A stretch of DNA of 64,000 bases, taken from assembly GCF_963675165.1 (NCBI RefSeq), contig NC_087388.1, positions 2,706,800-2,770,799 of the forward strand. The letters run 5' to 3'. Under the pieces are notes generated by a model, which was given only the letters and a program-made list of their open reading frames with translations, had not been told where the DNA came from and did not search any database. The position numbers and the translations under genes were made by a program. Positions 42,001-51,557 of the stretch are shown here, piece after piece. How positions within the stretch are numbered: the stretch's first letter is position 1; every line of letters starts with the position of its first letter. This DNA is from Halichondria panicea. Lineage: Eukaryota > Porifera > Demospongiae > Suberitida > Halichondriidae.

Positions 42001-43441
42001 AATACTCAACGGTACAGACAGAGCTCCTCTCAAGAATTTGCCTGTCCAAGCTGCTTTTTACTGGTTGGAGGGGTCTCACTAACTATATTGCTGCTACCTT
42101 GTTGTGGCTGTTCCACTAGCCATTGCTAATACATGGAGATCAGTAGCTAGTTATAGCCTAGTACTAGCTAAAAGCATGGGCTGGAGGAAATAAAGAACAA
42201 AACATTGACCGAAACGCGGATCAGCAATGCTATTTACGTAGCGTTTCTCATCCCTCTCCCTTCTTATATCCTATGGTTACGATCGATGCCAAAAGTCAAG
42301 TCTAGGCTGTAAGTAAGTCAGCAGAGCCTTGCAGCTCTCTTCTCACTCTTGCAGTTACCAATAGCTACAGACTCTCTAAAAAGGCATTCTAAGTAAGCAA
42401 AACTAGGCATAACTCGAGAACAAAGCATTATTTTGCAGTTTCAATCCATGACTAGAAGCCTATAGAAACTCTCACTTGCACTTCATTGATCTTTGAGCAG
42501 CTGTAGCAGTCTACACACACACACACACACACACACACAAACCCACTCCCGTATACCTCGCTTGTGCATGCGCACCGAGGTGATAATAACCAATGCAGTA
42601 GTCCAGGAATAGACATACCAAATTTAGCAAACTTATAACAGTGTAGGTTTTAATCATACACCGATCACCGGTCAATGCATCTAGTGAGTCTATGCATATA
42701 CAATTATATAGTGCGTGGTTTTAGCACCAGGTCATATCACTTAAATCAAACTTTTAATAAGGGGCATGCATGTGTATCTTTGTGTTATAATTATCGTTGG
42801 AAAGCTCTCGTTCCACAATACAGGTAAAGTATAGTACCTGAAAATGTGCCATGTGCTACTTCAGACAAAAATGGCATGCTATATATAATGTAATGGATAT
42901 CCGGTTTGTCCTCCCCCCCCCCCCCCCATTATTCTCAAACTTTGGCTTTTGCACGCTGGCAATTATTCTGGATGAAGGCCTGCCCGTCCTGTGCTTTGTA
43001 GTATTGCATCAATTCAATCTCCCTGCAGTGTGTATGGGTCACGATGTGGCGATGAAGAATGTCCAGTCACGTTTTGTCATGCTTGTTACTTCTCACCTGT
43101 TGACCAACCGTTTCCGGGGAACTGTGAAACTTGTGGAGACTACACTGTCATTAACCGATGTACTAAAAAATGGGCTATTTGCACAAGAAGAGCTCATTTC
43201 AAGGCTTATGGAGAGGTGAGGTTGTACATGTACATGTACATGTCGTAGTAAAAGAATGATCTAGCTCCCTCTTCATGGTCCTAATAATTTGGAGGCTTCA
43301 CCATACACTTTAATTATGGAACCGAATTAACAATTTAGCGAAACTTACTCATATGCAGAGGTATAAATAACACATCTGGATTGTCCTGACAAGTTGTCCT
43401 ACATTTTGTTCTGCCATCAGGTGATATTGATCGGACACTAA
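30005..43441 (+). CDS. Secreted DM13-DM13-DOMON-cupredoxin protein with cysteine-module tail (Knickkopf/Skeletor type)
   Basis: Exon 1 (30005-30062) encodes a signal peptide, MLWSVSVIVLLALCLKATNG. DM13-1: 30150-30275, 30758-30836, 31401-31566, 31748-31780 (NFQHGVRGQLYLRDTNTLVI, FFYDGLGPG). Linker exons lie near 31963-32080. DM13-2: 32156-32284, 32378-32459, 32617-32779, 32965-32994. DOMON: 33170-33351, 33412-33550, 33786-33918, 34220-34327. Cupredoxin-like: 34458-34634, 34953-35146, 35221-35269, 35330-35499, 35758-35809 (YHPLYITDD, WTPDADTPDIVYYQC, IHLNLGW). Then twelve ten-Cys exons (35861-40654), a divergent one from 41314, a Cys-rich exon 43029-43215 and a short last exon 43421-43441, with AATAAA at 43514. 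DM13-DM13-DOMON-plastocyanin-like is the Knickkopf/Skeletor order; insect Knickkopf is an extracellular protein needed for chitin organisation. The intron phase between 31780 and the linker does not close, so an exon border there is wrong or missing. The 3' exons are less certain. Confidence 0.85.
30933..31330. repeat. 398-bp MITE in a DM13-gene intron
   Basis: The ends taccgtatatcttctaattt and its complement match over about 28 bp. 'tgtccg' motifs recur inside. A TA flank is possible (ctaTA|tacc). No open frame of note. It shares the first eight terminal bases with the element at 6153 but not the interior. Confidence 0.75.
37144..38708 (+). repeat. Recent two-exon tandem duplication, unit about 783 bp
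   Basis: The units 37144-37925 and 37926-38708 each contain one type-d and one type-c exon plus both introns. Intron sequences are nearly identical, including 'gagcctgtggag' and 'cgtacatgcatgtac', which marks the duplication as recent. Confidence 0.85.
39890..40654 (+). repeat. Recent single-exon duplication, unit about 420 bp
   Basis: The type-c exon 39968-40231 and its upstream intron repeat almost unchanged at 40388-40654. The donor reads 'ccaa|gtgagg' in both, which puts A rather than G before the next module's Asp codon and would give Asn at that junction. Confidence 0.75.
40719..40755 (+). pseudogene. Relic of a type-d cysteine module exon
   Basis: The stretch 'atccctgtgaccagtttagctgtccctcccgcgcc' matches the start of the type-d exons (DPCDQLSCPSHA). 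It has no usable acceptor before it and decays within about 40 bases. Confidence 0.6.
42290..42595 (-). repeat. CGCATGCGC-type interspersed repeat, minus orientation
   Basis: Reverse complement of the 17686 family: 'ggcattctaagtaagcaaaac', 'atgactagaagcctatagaaac', a CA microsatellite and 'gtatacctcgcttgtgcatgcgcaccgagg' in order. It lies in the large intron between the last two cysteine-rich exons. Confidence 0.65.
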
Positions 43442-44910
43442 ACTACTCATGCAATGTCCTTAGTAATCTCTATAAAAAAGGAGGGTTTATGGAAGGTAAA
43501 GTAATGCTTAGATAATAAAATAGAAGCTTACCTAGTCGTCTTGTCACTCAGCTACGTATAGCTATATAAATAATTATCTAGGCCTCCTCTTGTGCAATAC
43601 ACAAAGACACATGGCTGTTATGAGATCATTATTTTAGTGCGCATGCGCATCATAACTATGACCTTTGGCCTTCAATCTTTGCATGCCAGGACACTATGAC
43701 CGAGCAAGTAGCTAAATTGCCGGTCAAATAGGCTAATTGCTCGGAAATTGACCGAGATCGACTGTTATTTATACCTTTGATATGTATACTGTACTCAGTT
43801 ATACTTACACCCAAATCACATGACAACACCCCCCCCCCAGCCATGGCCTAATAAATCTCAAAGGATTGTTGCCGATTTCCGCTGTTACAGTCCCCCATGT
43901 CAGTGAACATTCATAAAACTACTTTTATTAAAAAGGAGAAAGGCTCTGTATATATAATATAGCTATACTGAATTCATTATTATTTTTTGTATTTCAGCCT
44001 TGTAAAAATGTTCTATCAACAGCACACAGATCAGACTGAGTGTTATAGCCTAAGAATGTCGTTAGACAAATCATAACAGTATAGTTCACTTCACTGACAA
44101 AGGGTATAGTTTGAGCGTATAAATTATATAGGTTCACTGCTGTACGTTATAAAGTCACACAGTGGCTATAATTATTATATATAGTTAGTGCTGATCACAT
44201 GATCTCCAGCCAATCAGCTTATCTGAAAGTAGTCAGGTGACCATGGATTAAATAACTTAATCCACACTTAAGTGTGCTTTAAGTTGATTTGTTAATGCAC
44301 ACTTTTATCAAACAATCATAATACAAGCAGATTGAATTTGAATGTCATCATAATTATAATAATAATACAAGCAGATTGAATACGTACACAAGCAAAGCTG
44401 AAAAGTATTAGAAAGTTGAATGTTATTGTTTTGACTTGTTTTATGTGTACCGAATTGCTGACTTGACCATAGCATCACTTTTTCGTCTGGAGAAATAGGC
44501 TCAGCTTGCTTCAAAGATGTACGTACCTGTACCTAAGCCAGATCCATATAATCGTTTCATCAAAGGTGCTTCGAATATCATAGTGTTCCAAAAGAGCAAA
44601 CCAGATACTCATTGCCATATAGTTTGCGCACAGAATTTCCCATCCAGTAAGCCAGATCAACTGGAGGCATATCCAGTAGTGGGATCGGGACTGTACTGTT
44701 GGTCAGTAGGAGAAATAAGTCGAGAACATGCCCAGTCAGTCCAGATAGCTTTAGATCGTATCTCCTTCTTCTTTGCATCAGTTGCTGGATCTACAAACCT
44801 ATTAAAACTTGCTTTACGTCTAGCTAGCTAGCTAGCCACCAGCAACTGATTTAAAATGTAGCTAGATCTAGCTGCCACGAGGCTAGAGCTCACGTGACAG
44901 CACTAAATCC
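43442..44910. other. Intergenic, no gene recognised
   Basis: Begins with the likely poly(A) signal of the DM13 gene (AATAAA, 43514). The rest is AT-rich. A 104-codon frame at 44517-44831 has no family resemblance or splice context and is not called. Confidence 0.4.
43514..43519 (+). terminator. Candidate poly(A) signal of the DM13 gene
   Basis: AATAAA about 73 bases after the proposed stop at 43439-43441. It supports the short last exon but is weak evidence by itself in AT-rich DNA. Confidence 0.4.
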
Positions 44911-45070
44911 TTTAGAACACATCTAGCCAAGTCACGTGTTTTAATGCTGGTGCACTCGGATGGCCTCTCGGTTACGTAATGCACTCGGCTGCGCCTCGAG
45001 CACCACGTTAACCTCGAGGCCATCCTCGGCACGCATTAAAACACTTAATCTTGGCTAGATGTGTTCTAAA
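44911..45070. repeat. 160-bp inverted-repeat element
   Basis: The ends tttagaacacatctagccaag and the exact reverse complement at 45050-45070 match over 21 bp. The interior is also self-complementary in places ('cacgtgttttaatg' with 'cattaaaacac', 'gatggcctc' with 'gaggccatc'). No clear TSD. Confidence 0.7.
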
Positions 45071-45228
45071 TAATACCTATATATAGTCAGTGATTATGAG
45101 TTTGTCCACGAGTAGAACACATGCACTGCATGAGGAGACTCAGGAGAGGCACTCTTTACACAATTATTGTATCAGGAAAAAAAGCAGAGAGTGCAACTTC
45201 TTTGAAACCAGATCCACAACCGGTATAC

Positions 45229-45462
45229 AGGGTTTTATCTAGGAAGGGGCAGGGGTGAACCTTCCCCCCCCTCCCCGGGCCAAATGCTCAGCTTCCCCCC
45301 AAATGTTGTAGAATAATGACATCATCACATTAGTACTGTCACTAATGTGCGTATACAGTGTGTGGTCAACAGACATGGGAGTGGTCAAACATTTTGCAGC
45401 TTGCTTAGGCGCGCCCAAACCTTCCCCCCCCCCCCCAAACTTTTAATCCTAGATGAAACTCT
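45229..45462. repeat. 234-bp MITE, 'agggttttatct' ends, 7-bp TSD
   Basis: The ends agggttttatct and agatgaaactct are imperfect inverted repeats flanked by ggtatac (45222-45228 and 45463-45469). The interior has C-runs, 'ggggtgaacc' and 'caaacattttgc'. It is a relative of 56650-56895 and of a fragment at 1310-1475. Confidence 0.7.
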
Positions 45463-46189
45463 GGTATACATAATTTTACAGTGGAGTCCCTCTTAACGGC
45501 CACCTCTGAAGAAAAGCCAGGCACCCATGCAGGTCCCAAAGGAATTAGCAGTTACTATTAATTGGGATAGTATACATGTACGTGTATAACCATTCACAAA
45601 ATCTCTGCTGCATTTCACTGATGACAATAAATGAGTGATCTGTGAAAAAAAACAAATAAACACAATAAACACAATTATAGCTAGTCAACATTAGGTTGGG
45701 ATAGGGGTTGAGATCTTGCTAGAGCCTTCTACAAGTTCTGTAGGAGTAGACCATGCAGTTACATGTACGTCCAATTTATTATCTGGAGCATGAGGAAGCA
45801 GTGAAGATTATAGTATAAATGTATACACAAATTGAAAATACCACGCTATAGTTACCATAATTATATAGTGAATAATTACATCTACAAAACCCTTTTAGAT
45901 GCGAATCCCCCCATATAATTATACTGTGTAAGCATGCACAGTATGTATGCCATCATTATACCTCGCTGCTGTTCTCCCTGGGAACAAACTGATTATGGTG
46001 GGAGGGTTTGGTGCACCGAGAAAGTGTAAAATAGCTATAATTATAGCTAGTGCCTAACTTCATACATTTATTTATATTGTAGCAGTACATGCATCCCGTA
46101 TCCCATATACAAAGCTAATACCATAAAAGATTGGATATAATTATGATGTTGAAAGATATCAGCATGATAGCATACTTGGTTGCATTAAA

Positions 46190-47406
46190 TCATAGATAAA
46201 CGAACAGAAAGGGATTGGAAACGCCTATCTGGCCCACGTAATAGAGGCTAGTTACGGTCACATGACAGGAAGCTCTAAAAGTAACTCTTCTTCCACTGCA
46301 AGCCCATAGCGACGACCCGTAGGAACAGCATCTAGAATCTGTAAAATTAAGTTGGACTGTTTATAGACTGTAATAGAGGTTCAACTCTGGTGGAGCATGC
46401 TACTGTTTACATCCCTGAAGAAGAAGATGCATCTGCTGAACTTATGATGAGAGGATCTGTTGTTGTGTTGTGTCCACTTGTTAGATCTAATAATTGTCCA
46501 ACTTGTTAGATCTAGTTACACTAGTACAATTTTGCTCGGAAGCAAGAAGTAAAGTGTATTAAACGTAGAGAGACACTGCAACATCAGATATAATTTTTAA
46601 TTGTTTTGTAAAATTAATTGTATAATAAATAAATCGATTATAAATTATTATTATTGTATAATACATTGTTGTAACATTGTACAACAATTTATTCCTGGGT
46701 CTCTGGGAGAAGCTTGTCATTGATAACTCCTCTGAATCACAAAATTAACACAATACGTACAAACATGACATGTTAAAATCATTACAAAGTATATACACAC
46801 ACAGCGTCAAAAATGTATGTAATGAAAGGTATACATGGCTCATATCCAGGTATTAAAGCAATACCAAAAATAAATGTCATATTCCTATTCTACTATGCAT
46901 AAACAATTAGAAAACACATTAAACGCTACTCACGCTAACTTAGAAGTCACTGTGGAGGAACGGTAACATGATAGAGAAAATTTACTACAAGTAGTTACCA
47001 ATTATTATTTTTATAATAGAATGCCAGCATTGATGGCTATTCCCATTCTATTGAATAAGAGCTTTCATATAATACAGCATTCAGTAAGTAATAGACTTGC
47101 AAAAGTGAGATATAGGAACAAAACCTTAAAATGTAGCTGTTTTGAGCACAAATCCAAGCACAACTGCCAGTGAGCGTACTGGAGCATCAGTTGGAGCTAT
47201 CTGGGAAACCATGTGGATGCTAGAATTTCAGTGCATACCTGGATTTCCCCCTGTAGAAATCGGCTAAAGAGAAAAGTGGGCAGAGCTCAACCAGTGCATA
47301 GATTCTGGAGCGTAACAAGCCTATTCTGAGGGTGTGACGGCACACGTTGAGATTGTAATGGATCACGTGAGGCGTTTCCAATCCCTTTCTGTTCGTTTAT
47401 CTATGA
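46190..47406. mobile_element. 1.2-kb non-autonomous DNA transposon, 5-bp TSD
   Basis: A terminal inverted repeat of about 37 bp (tcatagataaacgaacagaa, continuing through 'gggattggaaacgcct') is perfect at both ends. The direct repeat ttaaa flanks it (46185-46189 and 47407-47411). The interior is AT-rich and has no frame resembling a transposase. The superfamily cannot be told from these data. Confidence 0.8.
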
Positions 47407-47616
47407 TTAAATGAAGGGTACTATAATTAATATTGTACTAAGCCGCTTACACACTGATCGAGGATGTGACTGTCTGCATACATGTCTAGATACTTTCCTT
47501 TGCACACACCCTAATATGATTGTAGATCTACAAAGTTTCAGCATCCGGCTATACATAGCTAGGCTACCATAGCTAATTACAGCCATAGTGACCATTTTAA
47601 ATAATAGTTAGACACT

Positions 47617-47742
47617 GTTTTGGAGGTGTCTATGGGATTTAGAAGCCCAAAGGCACTGATTTAGTATCCAAAGCGTAGCGAGGGTACTACAAGTGGCTGA
47701 GGGCTTCTAAATCACATGGACACCGACAAAACAGTGTCTAAC
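47617..47742. repeat. 126-bp foldback repeat
   Basis: The arms 'gttagacactgtttt..ggtgtc' and 'gacacc..aaaacagtgtctaac' continue into 'atttagaagccc'/'gggcttctaaat'. Bulges interrupt the stem. No TSD seen. Confidence 0.65.
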
Positions 47743-47866
47743 TCATTTAGATACTAGTGCGCATGCGCAAATTAACCGCTTGACTACAATACAATTACTT
47801 GACAACGGAATACTAGGTATACTAAGTAAGTTGCAGGTATACTAAGTCCCATAGAATACTAGCCTC

Positions 47867-48434
47867 CTTCACCGGCCTTCATAGAAAAGAAGGCCTGCTA
47901 TCGACTGCTTGCGCATGCGCCAAATTATTGGATATTTTTTCCCGTAAAATTTCCTATAATACTGGATTCATCAGAGAAAATATCTTAAAAGTCATACACA
48001 GAGCTATATAGCTAGCTAGCTAGAGACAGAGCTGTGTAGGTTTGTTGTACAGCTATTTTCTTCTGATAGAATCAGTAGCAGTAGTATAGTAGACTTTCAC
48101 CAAAGCAAATGGGCGTGGCCTGTCCATATAAGCTCTTGTCAGCTTTCACTCCGTTCAGACGATTGTCATCCACACTGTTGCAGGCTGTAAGTGTTTGTTA
48201 ACATAGCAGGCTAAGGGTAGCTATCAGAGAATGCTATCCGATGGGCTAGAAACCTTCAATCGAACTTTCTATCTACTTCCTTCAATCCACTTCCGTTTGT
48301 TGTGATGTCATAGTTTTACTGAGCATATACGATGTTATCCAAAGCCCCCAGATACCGGGGGGATATTAGCGCATGCGCAAGCAGTCGATACCAGGCAGAA
48401 GTGGAAAGTGCAGCCTGGGATCGAGGCTAATAGA
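47867..48434. repeat. Inverted pair of 'tagcctc..gcgcatgcgc' segments
   Basis: The left block (47867-47930) contains 'tatcgactgcttgcgcatgcgc' and the right block (48365-48434) its complement. Both carry 'tagcctc' at the outer edge. It may be one 568-bp element or two facing copies. Confidence 0.5.
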
Positions 48435-49233
48435 ATACCTGCTCTGAGCACTTTTCCCATGTACTTCCCATGTAGATCTTATCTACTAGTGTCTATAATG
48501 TCTATAATTTTATAGATACTTTCTTTTGCAACTACACACGTAGTCACGCACCCTTATGTATGATTGTACTGCATGTTATAGTTGTAAAACAGTATCCTTG
48601 CATAGTAACCATATATTAATGGAGAACTCAATAGATTATGTGACCACTTCGACAATACATGGATTTCAATGTAGCTAACTGTAATCATGGAAGTAAGTTC
48701 AAACTTATTTTTGTCCAGTGTGTAATCAGGTTTGTTAACTACAACACAGTATACCTTTAGACGTAACAGTTATTTACTACTCAATAGTCTTCCAATGTCT
48801 GTAATGCCTTCACATTCGGTATACTGATGGTGCGGAGGTGAATTTCCAGGACAGTTATTTCTAATGTCCTAGGGAGAGTTGTTATGTAGTACATATCATG
48901 TCGAAAGCTAACCCACCAAAACTATATACCATACCGGCGCAAATCGGTGGGCGTATTTTCACAAGATTACGAATATGATCACACCAAATCATGGATGGGG
49001 GTGTAGTGTATGTGTAACAGTAAAATTGTTAAATTGTTGTAGGGGGTGAAATGTAACCAATGAAGTTTATTTTCAGAGTAGAAAAGGTTTCAACATTAAC
49101 TGTGATGACATAAGATAAACAATGTATATATAGTCGTAGCTTTATTGTATGTGTATAAGATGAATGCCTGCATGAAATAAAAGTGCCAGTAACGTACCTT
49201 TTGTAGCTAAGAGTGTGAAGTATAGCCTTCAAA
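48435..49233. other. Upstream region of the third transporter
   Basis: No gene recognised. The segment from about 48975 to 49120 ('gatcacaccaaatcatggatggg', 'aatgaagtttattttc') recurs at 57137-57260 before the broken transporter copy, so it belonged to the duplicated unit and may include the promoter. Confidence 0.5.
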
Positions 49234-50781
49234 ATGTGGATGAGGTGTTTCAATTCAAAGGCAGCTGCTCTTGTCCTATTGTGGTCTCTGTGTTCGTGCA
49301 TTTCACTATGGTCCACTGATGCGATGATGCATCCTGTCTACCACGGACTGAGGATGAAGCTAAATGATACTTTGCTGTTTGTTACAACCAGTTCCATTCC
49401 ATTGGTGGTGCTTGTGATTTCAATTCCTCTATCCGGATGGCTTGCTGACTCACGATTCGGGAATTTTAAGGTATTCAAAGCTGGTGCTATTTTGATGTTT
49501 GTGGGGAGTATTTTGGTTAGCATTTGTACGTTGGCAGTTATAAATCAACCAATAAAAAGCCAAGCATCTCTGATTATCAGTGCAACTCTCGGTCCATTCT
49601 CAAACTTTATTAGCTTCATTGGTGGAGGCGCTTGTTTGGTGACAGTGTTTCAGCTTGGTTTGGATCAAATGCCTGATGCATCTTCACAGAATATTATGAG
49701 CTACATTGCTTGGTATTGCATAACTCTCTTCTTTGGGTTTTGGATGAGTAACATGGTGTGCGAGGTTTTAACGAATTGCACTAATTATACTTTAACCATG
49801 CAAATAGCTGGTCTTTTTCCAGTATTGTGCATGTGTGTAGTGCTCGTCTCACTATTCATGTTCAGTGAAAAATGGTTGATTATTGAGCCAAAATCATCGC
49901 GTTCGCTGAGTAGCATCTTTAATATTCTTAAGTTTGCAGCCAAACACAAGTCTCCCATCCATCGCAGTGCCCTAACTTACTGGGAGGAGAAGATACCTTC
50001 TAGAATAGACCTTGCAAAATCAAGGTACGGTGGACCCTTTACACTGGAGCAAGTGGAAGATGTAAAGATTATTCTGCGACTTCTGGTTGCTTTTATCCCC
50101 ATATGGATCACTGCTTTTGGTATAAGTGTGTATGGCTCAATGTTTCTGCTAACGAACCCACTTCACATTCCAGAACTTGAAAATGTTTCCACTTGTACAA
50201 ACCATGTTTTCTCAAAATTCACATACAACCCTTGGTGGTGTAGCGTTATAACTGTATTGTTCTTTGAGGTTGGGGTAACTCCTTGCCTGGGAAACAGATT
50301 TCATTTGAGTATCCTGAAAAAATTGGGTATATTACTCTTTGTCCTCGCTTTACTCAGCATTACCTATTCTGTGATTGGTTTGTTGCACCCAGATACTGAA
50401 CTGTCAGTATGGGCATTCATTGTGTACACCGCTCTATCAAATTCTTCTATTGCACTTGTAATTGAGTGTGCCATTGAGTTTGTGTGTGCTCAATCTCCAT
50501 ACAGTATGAGAGGACTGATGACAGGCTTTGTTACCTTTACCATAATCGTATTTTTGGCTTTCGGTTACACTCTGAGTTGGGCATTCACGCATCTTTGCTT
50601 TTCACGGTACTGTGCTATCAGTCAATATTCCACCGGAGCACTGTTGAGTATTGTTGGGCTCCTTCTTCATCTTGTTGTCATTCGTTGGTACAAGCATCGG
50701 GTGAGGGACGAAGAATACAACCTGCACCATCAAGTGGAGCAAATTTATGAAAAATATGTTGCACATAATCGATCAATTTAA
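49234..50781 (+). CDS. POT/SLC15-like MFS transporter, intronless, third paralogue
   Basis: Single 515-codon frame. The N-terminus can start at ATG 49234 (MWMRCFNSKAAALVL) or at the second ATG at 49240, which aligns with the start of the 6906 copy. Shared marks are SGWLADSRFGNFKVFK near residue 66, IGGGACLV, LDQMPDASS, LTYWEEKIPSRIDLAKSRYG, FTYNPWWCSVITVL and EFVCAQSPYSMRGL near residue 414. About 12 membrane segments are expected. Divergence from the 6906/22982 pair is substantial, so this is an older paralogue. As with that pair, the ExxER motif of TM1 is not visible. Likely a plasma-membrane solute importer; substrate unknown. Confidence 0.85.
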   Translation: MWMRCFNSKAAALVLLWSLCSCISLWSTDAMMHPVYHGLRMKLNDTLLFVTTSSIPLVVLVISIPLSGWLADSRFGNFKVFKAGAILMFVGSILVSICTLAVINQPIKSQASLIISATLGPFSNFISFIGGGACLVTVFQLGLDQMPDASSQNIMSYIAWYCITLFFGFWMSNMVCEVLTNCTNYTLTMQIAGLFPVLCMCVVLVSLFMFSEKWLIIEPKSSRSLSSIFNILKFAAKHKSPIHRSALTYWEEKIPSRIDLAKSRYGGPFTLEQVEDVKIILRLLVAFIPIWITAFGISVYGSMFLLTNPLHIPELENVSTCTNHVFSKFTYNPWWCSVITVLFFEVGVTPCLGNRFHLSILKKLGILLFVLALLSITYSVIGLLHPDTELSVWAFIVYTALSNSSIALVIECAIEFVCAQSPYSMRGLMTGFVTFTIIVFLAFGYTLSWAFTHLCFSRYCAISQYSTGALLSIVGLLLHLVVIRWYKHRVRDEEYNLHHQVEQIYEKYVAHNRSI

Positions 50782-51557
50782 CTATAATAATGATTATGTA
50801 CATGTATATATACATTGTTGTGTACATCTTCATCACTCCATGTATATGAATGCAGAGATGAACCATGCAGAAACCAGATTCTGCATGCCCATATAACCAC
50901 TTGCGGATGTAAAACTGGCTAAGTGAGTCTACCGCCTGGTATAACGTAGTCGGCACTCTAAATAGATTCCAGTGGCAGTTGAGGCTGATGATGTATTTTC
51001 ACCGTTCTTGTAATTAATGTTGTGGGGAATTTCGTGGTGCCTTTACTGGACTTTTTACGGTACTTCCAGTGCAGGGCACCATTTATGACGTATGCTTTAA
51101 AGCGTCAATAGGGTTCATGGAATCCCATCTATATAGTGGATAATATTGAAATGTTAGTTGCAATTATCGATTTCCTTTGAAGCAATCGATCGTTGGAATC
51201 GATTTCCTTTGAAGCAATCGATCGTTGGAATCGATTCCCACATTCCATTACTTTAGTGGAATCGATTAGCACAATCAATCGTTGGAATCAATTGTCACAA
51301 TCGGATGGATCAATTACCACTTGACCCTAACTGGCAAGGCTATGAAATTGCAGTCTAAAATACACTTTGTTTGTACACTAGCATAACAAATTGAAAATAA
51401 CAAATTCTGATTGCCACTGATATTTTGTATAACAAACATCAAATGTGCACAGGATCAGTTTCAATCATGTACAAAGTAGCTGTCAGCTATAGCCAAGCCA
51501 ATGCATGATTGAGAAGGTACATGCATGAGAGTTGTATATTTTCAGTAATTGTTACAG
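50782..51557. other. Intergenic region with minisatellite
   Basis: No gene recognised. It contains the repeat at 51163-51310 and, at the end, a good 3' splice site (ttttcagtaattgttacag) placed directly against the ATG of the next gene. That suggests a 5' UTR intron. Confidence 0.5.
51163..51310. repeat. Short tandem repeat, 'caatcgatcgttggaatcgatt' unit
   Basis: A 32-base unit containing tttcctttgaagcaatcgat is present twice in full, then as degrading partial units ('aatcaatcgttggaatcaatt'). ATCGAT palindromes recur within the unit. Confidence 0.6.

Noticed and set aside
44517..44831. 104-codon frame beginning MYVPVPKPDP
   Set aside because: No domain, signal, splice context or paralogue seen, and it sits in repeat-rich DNA.
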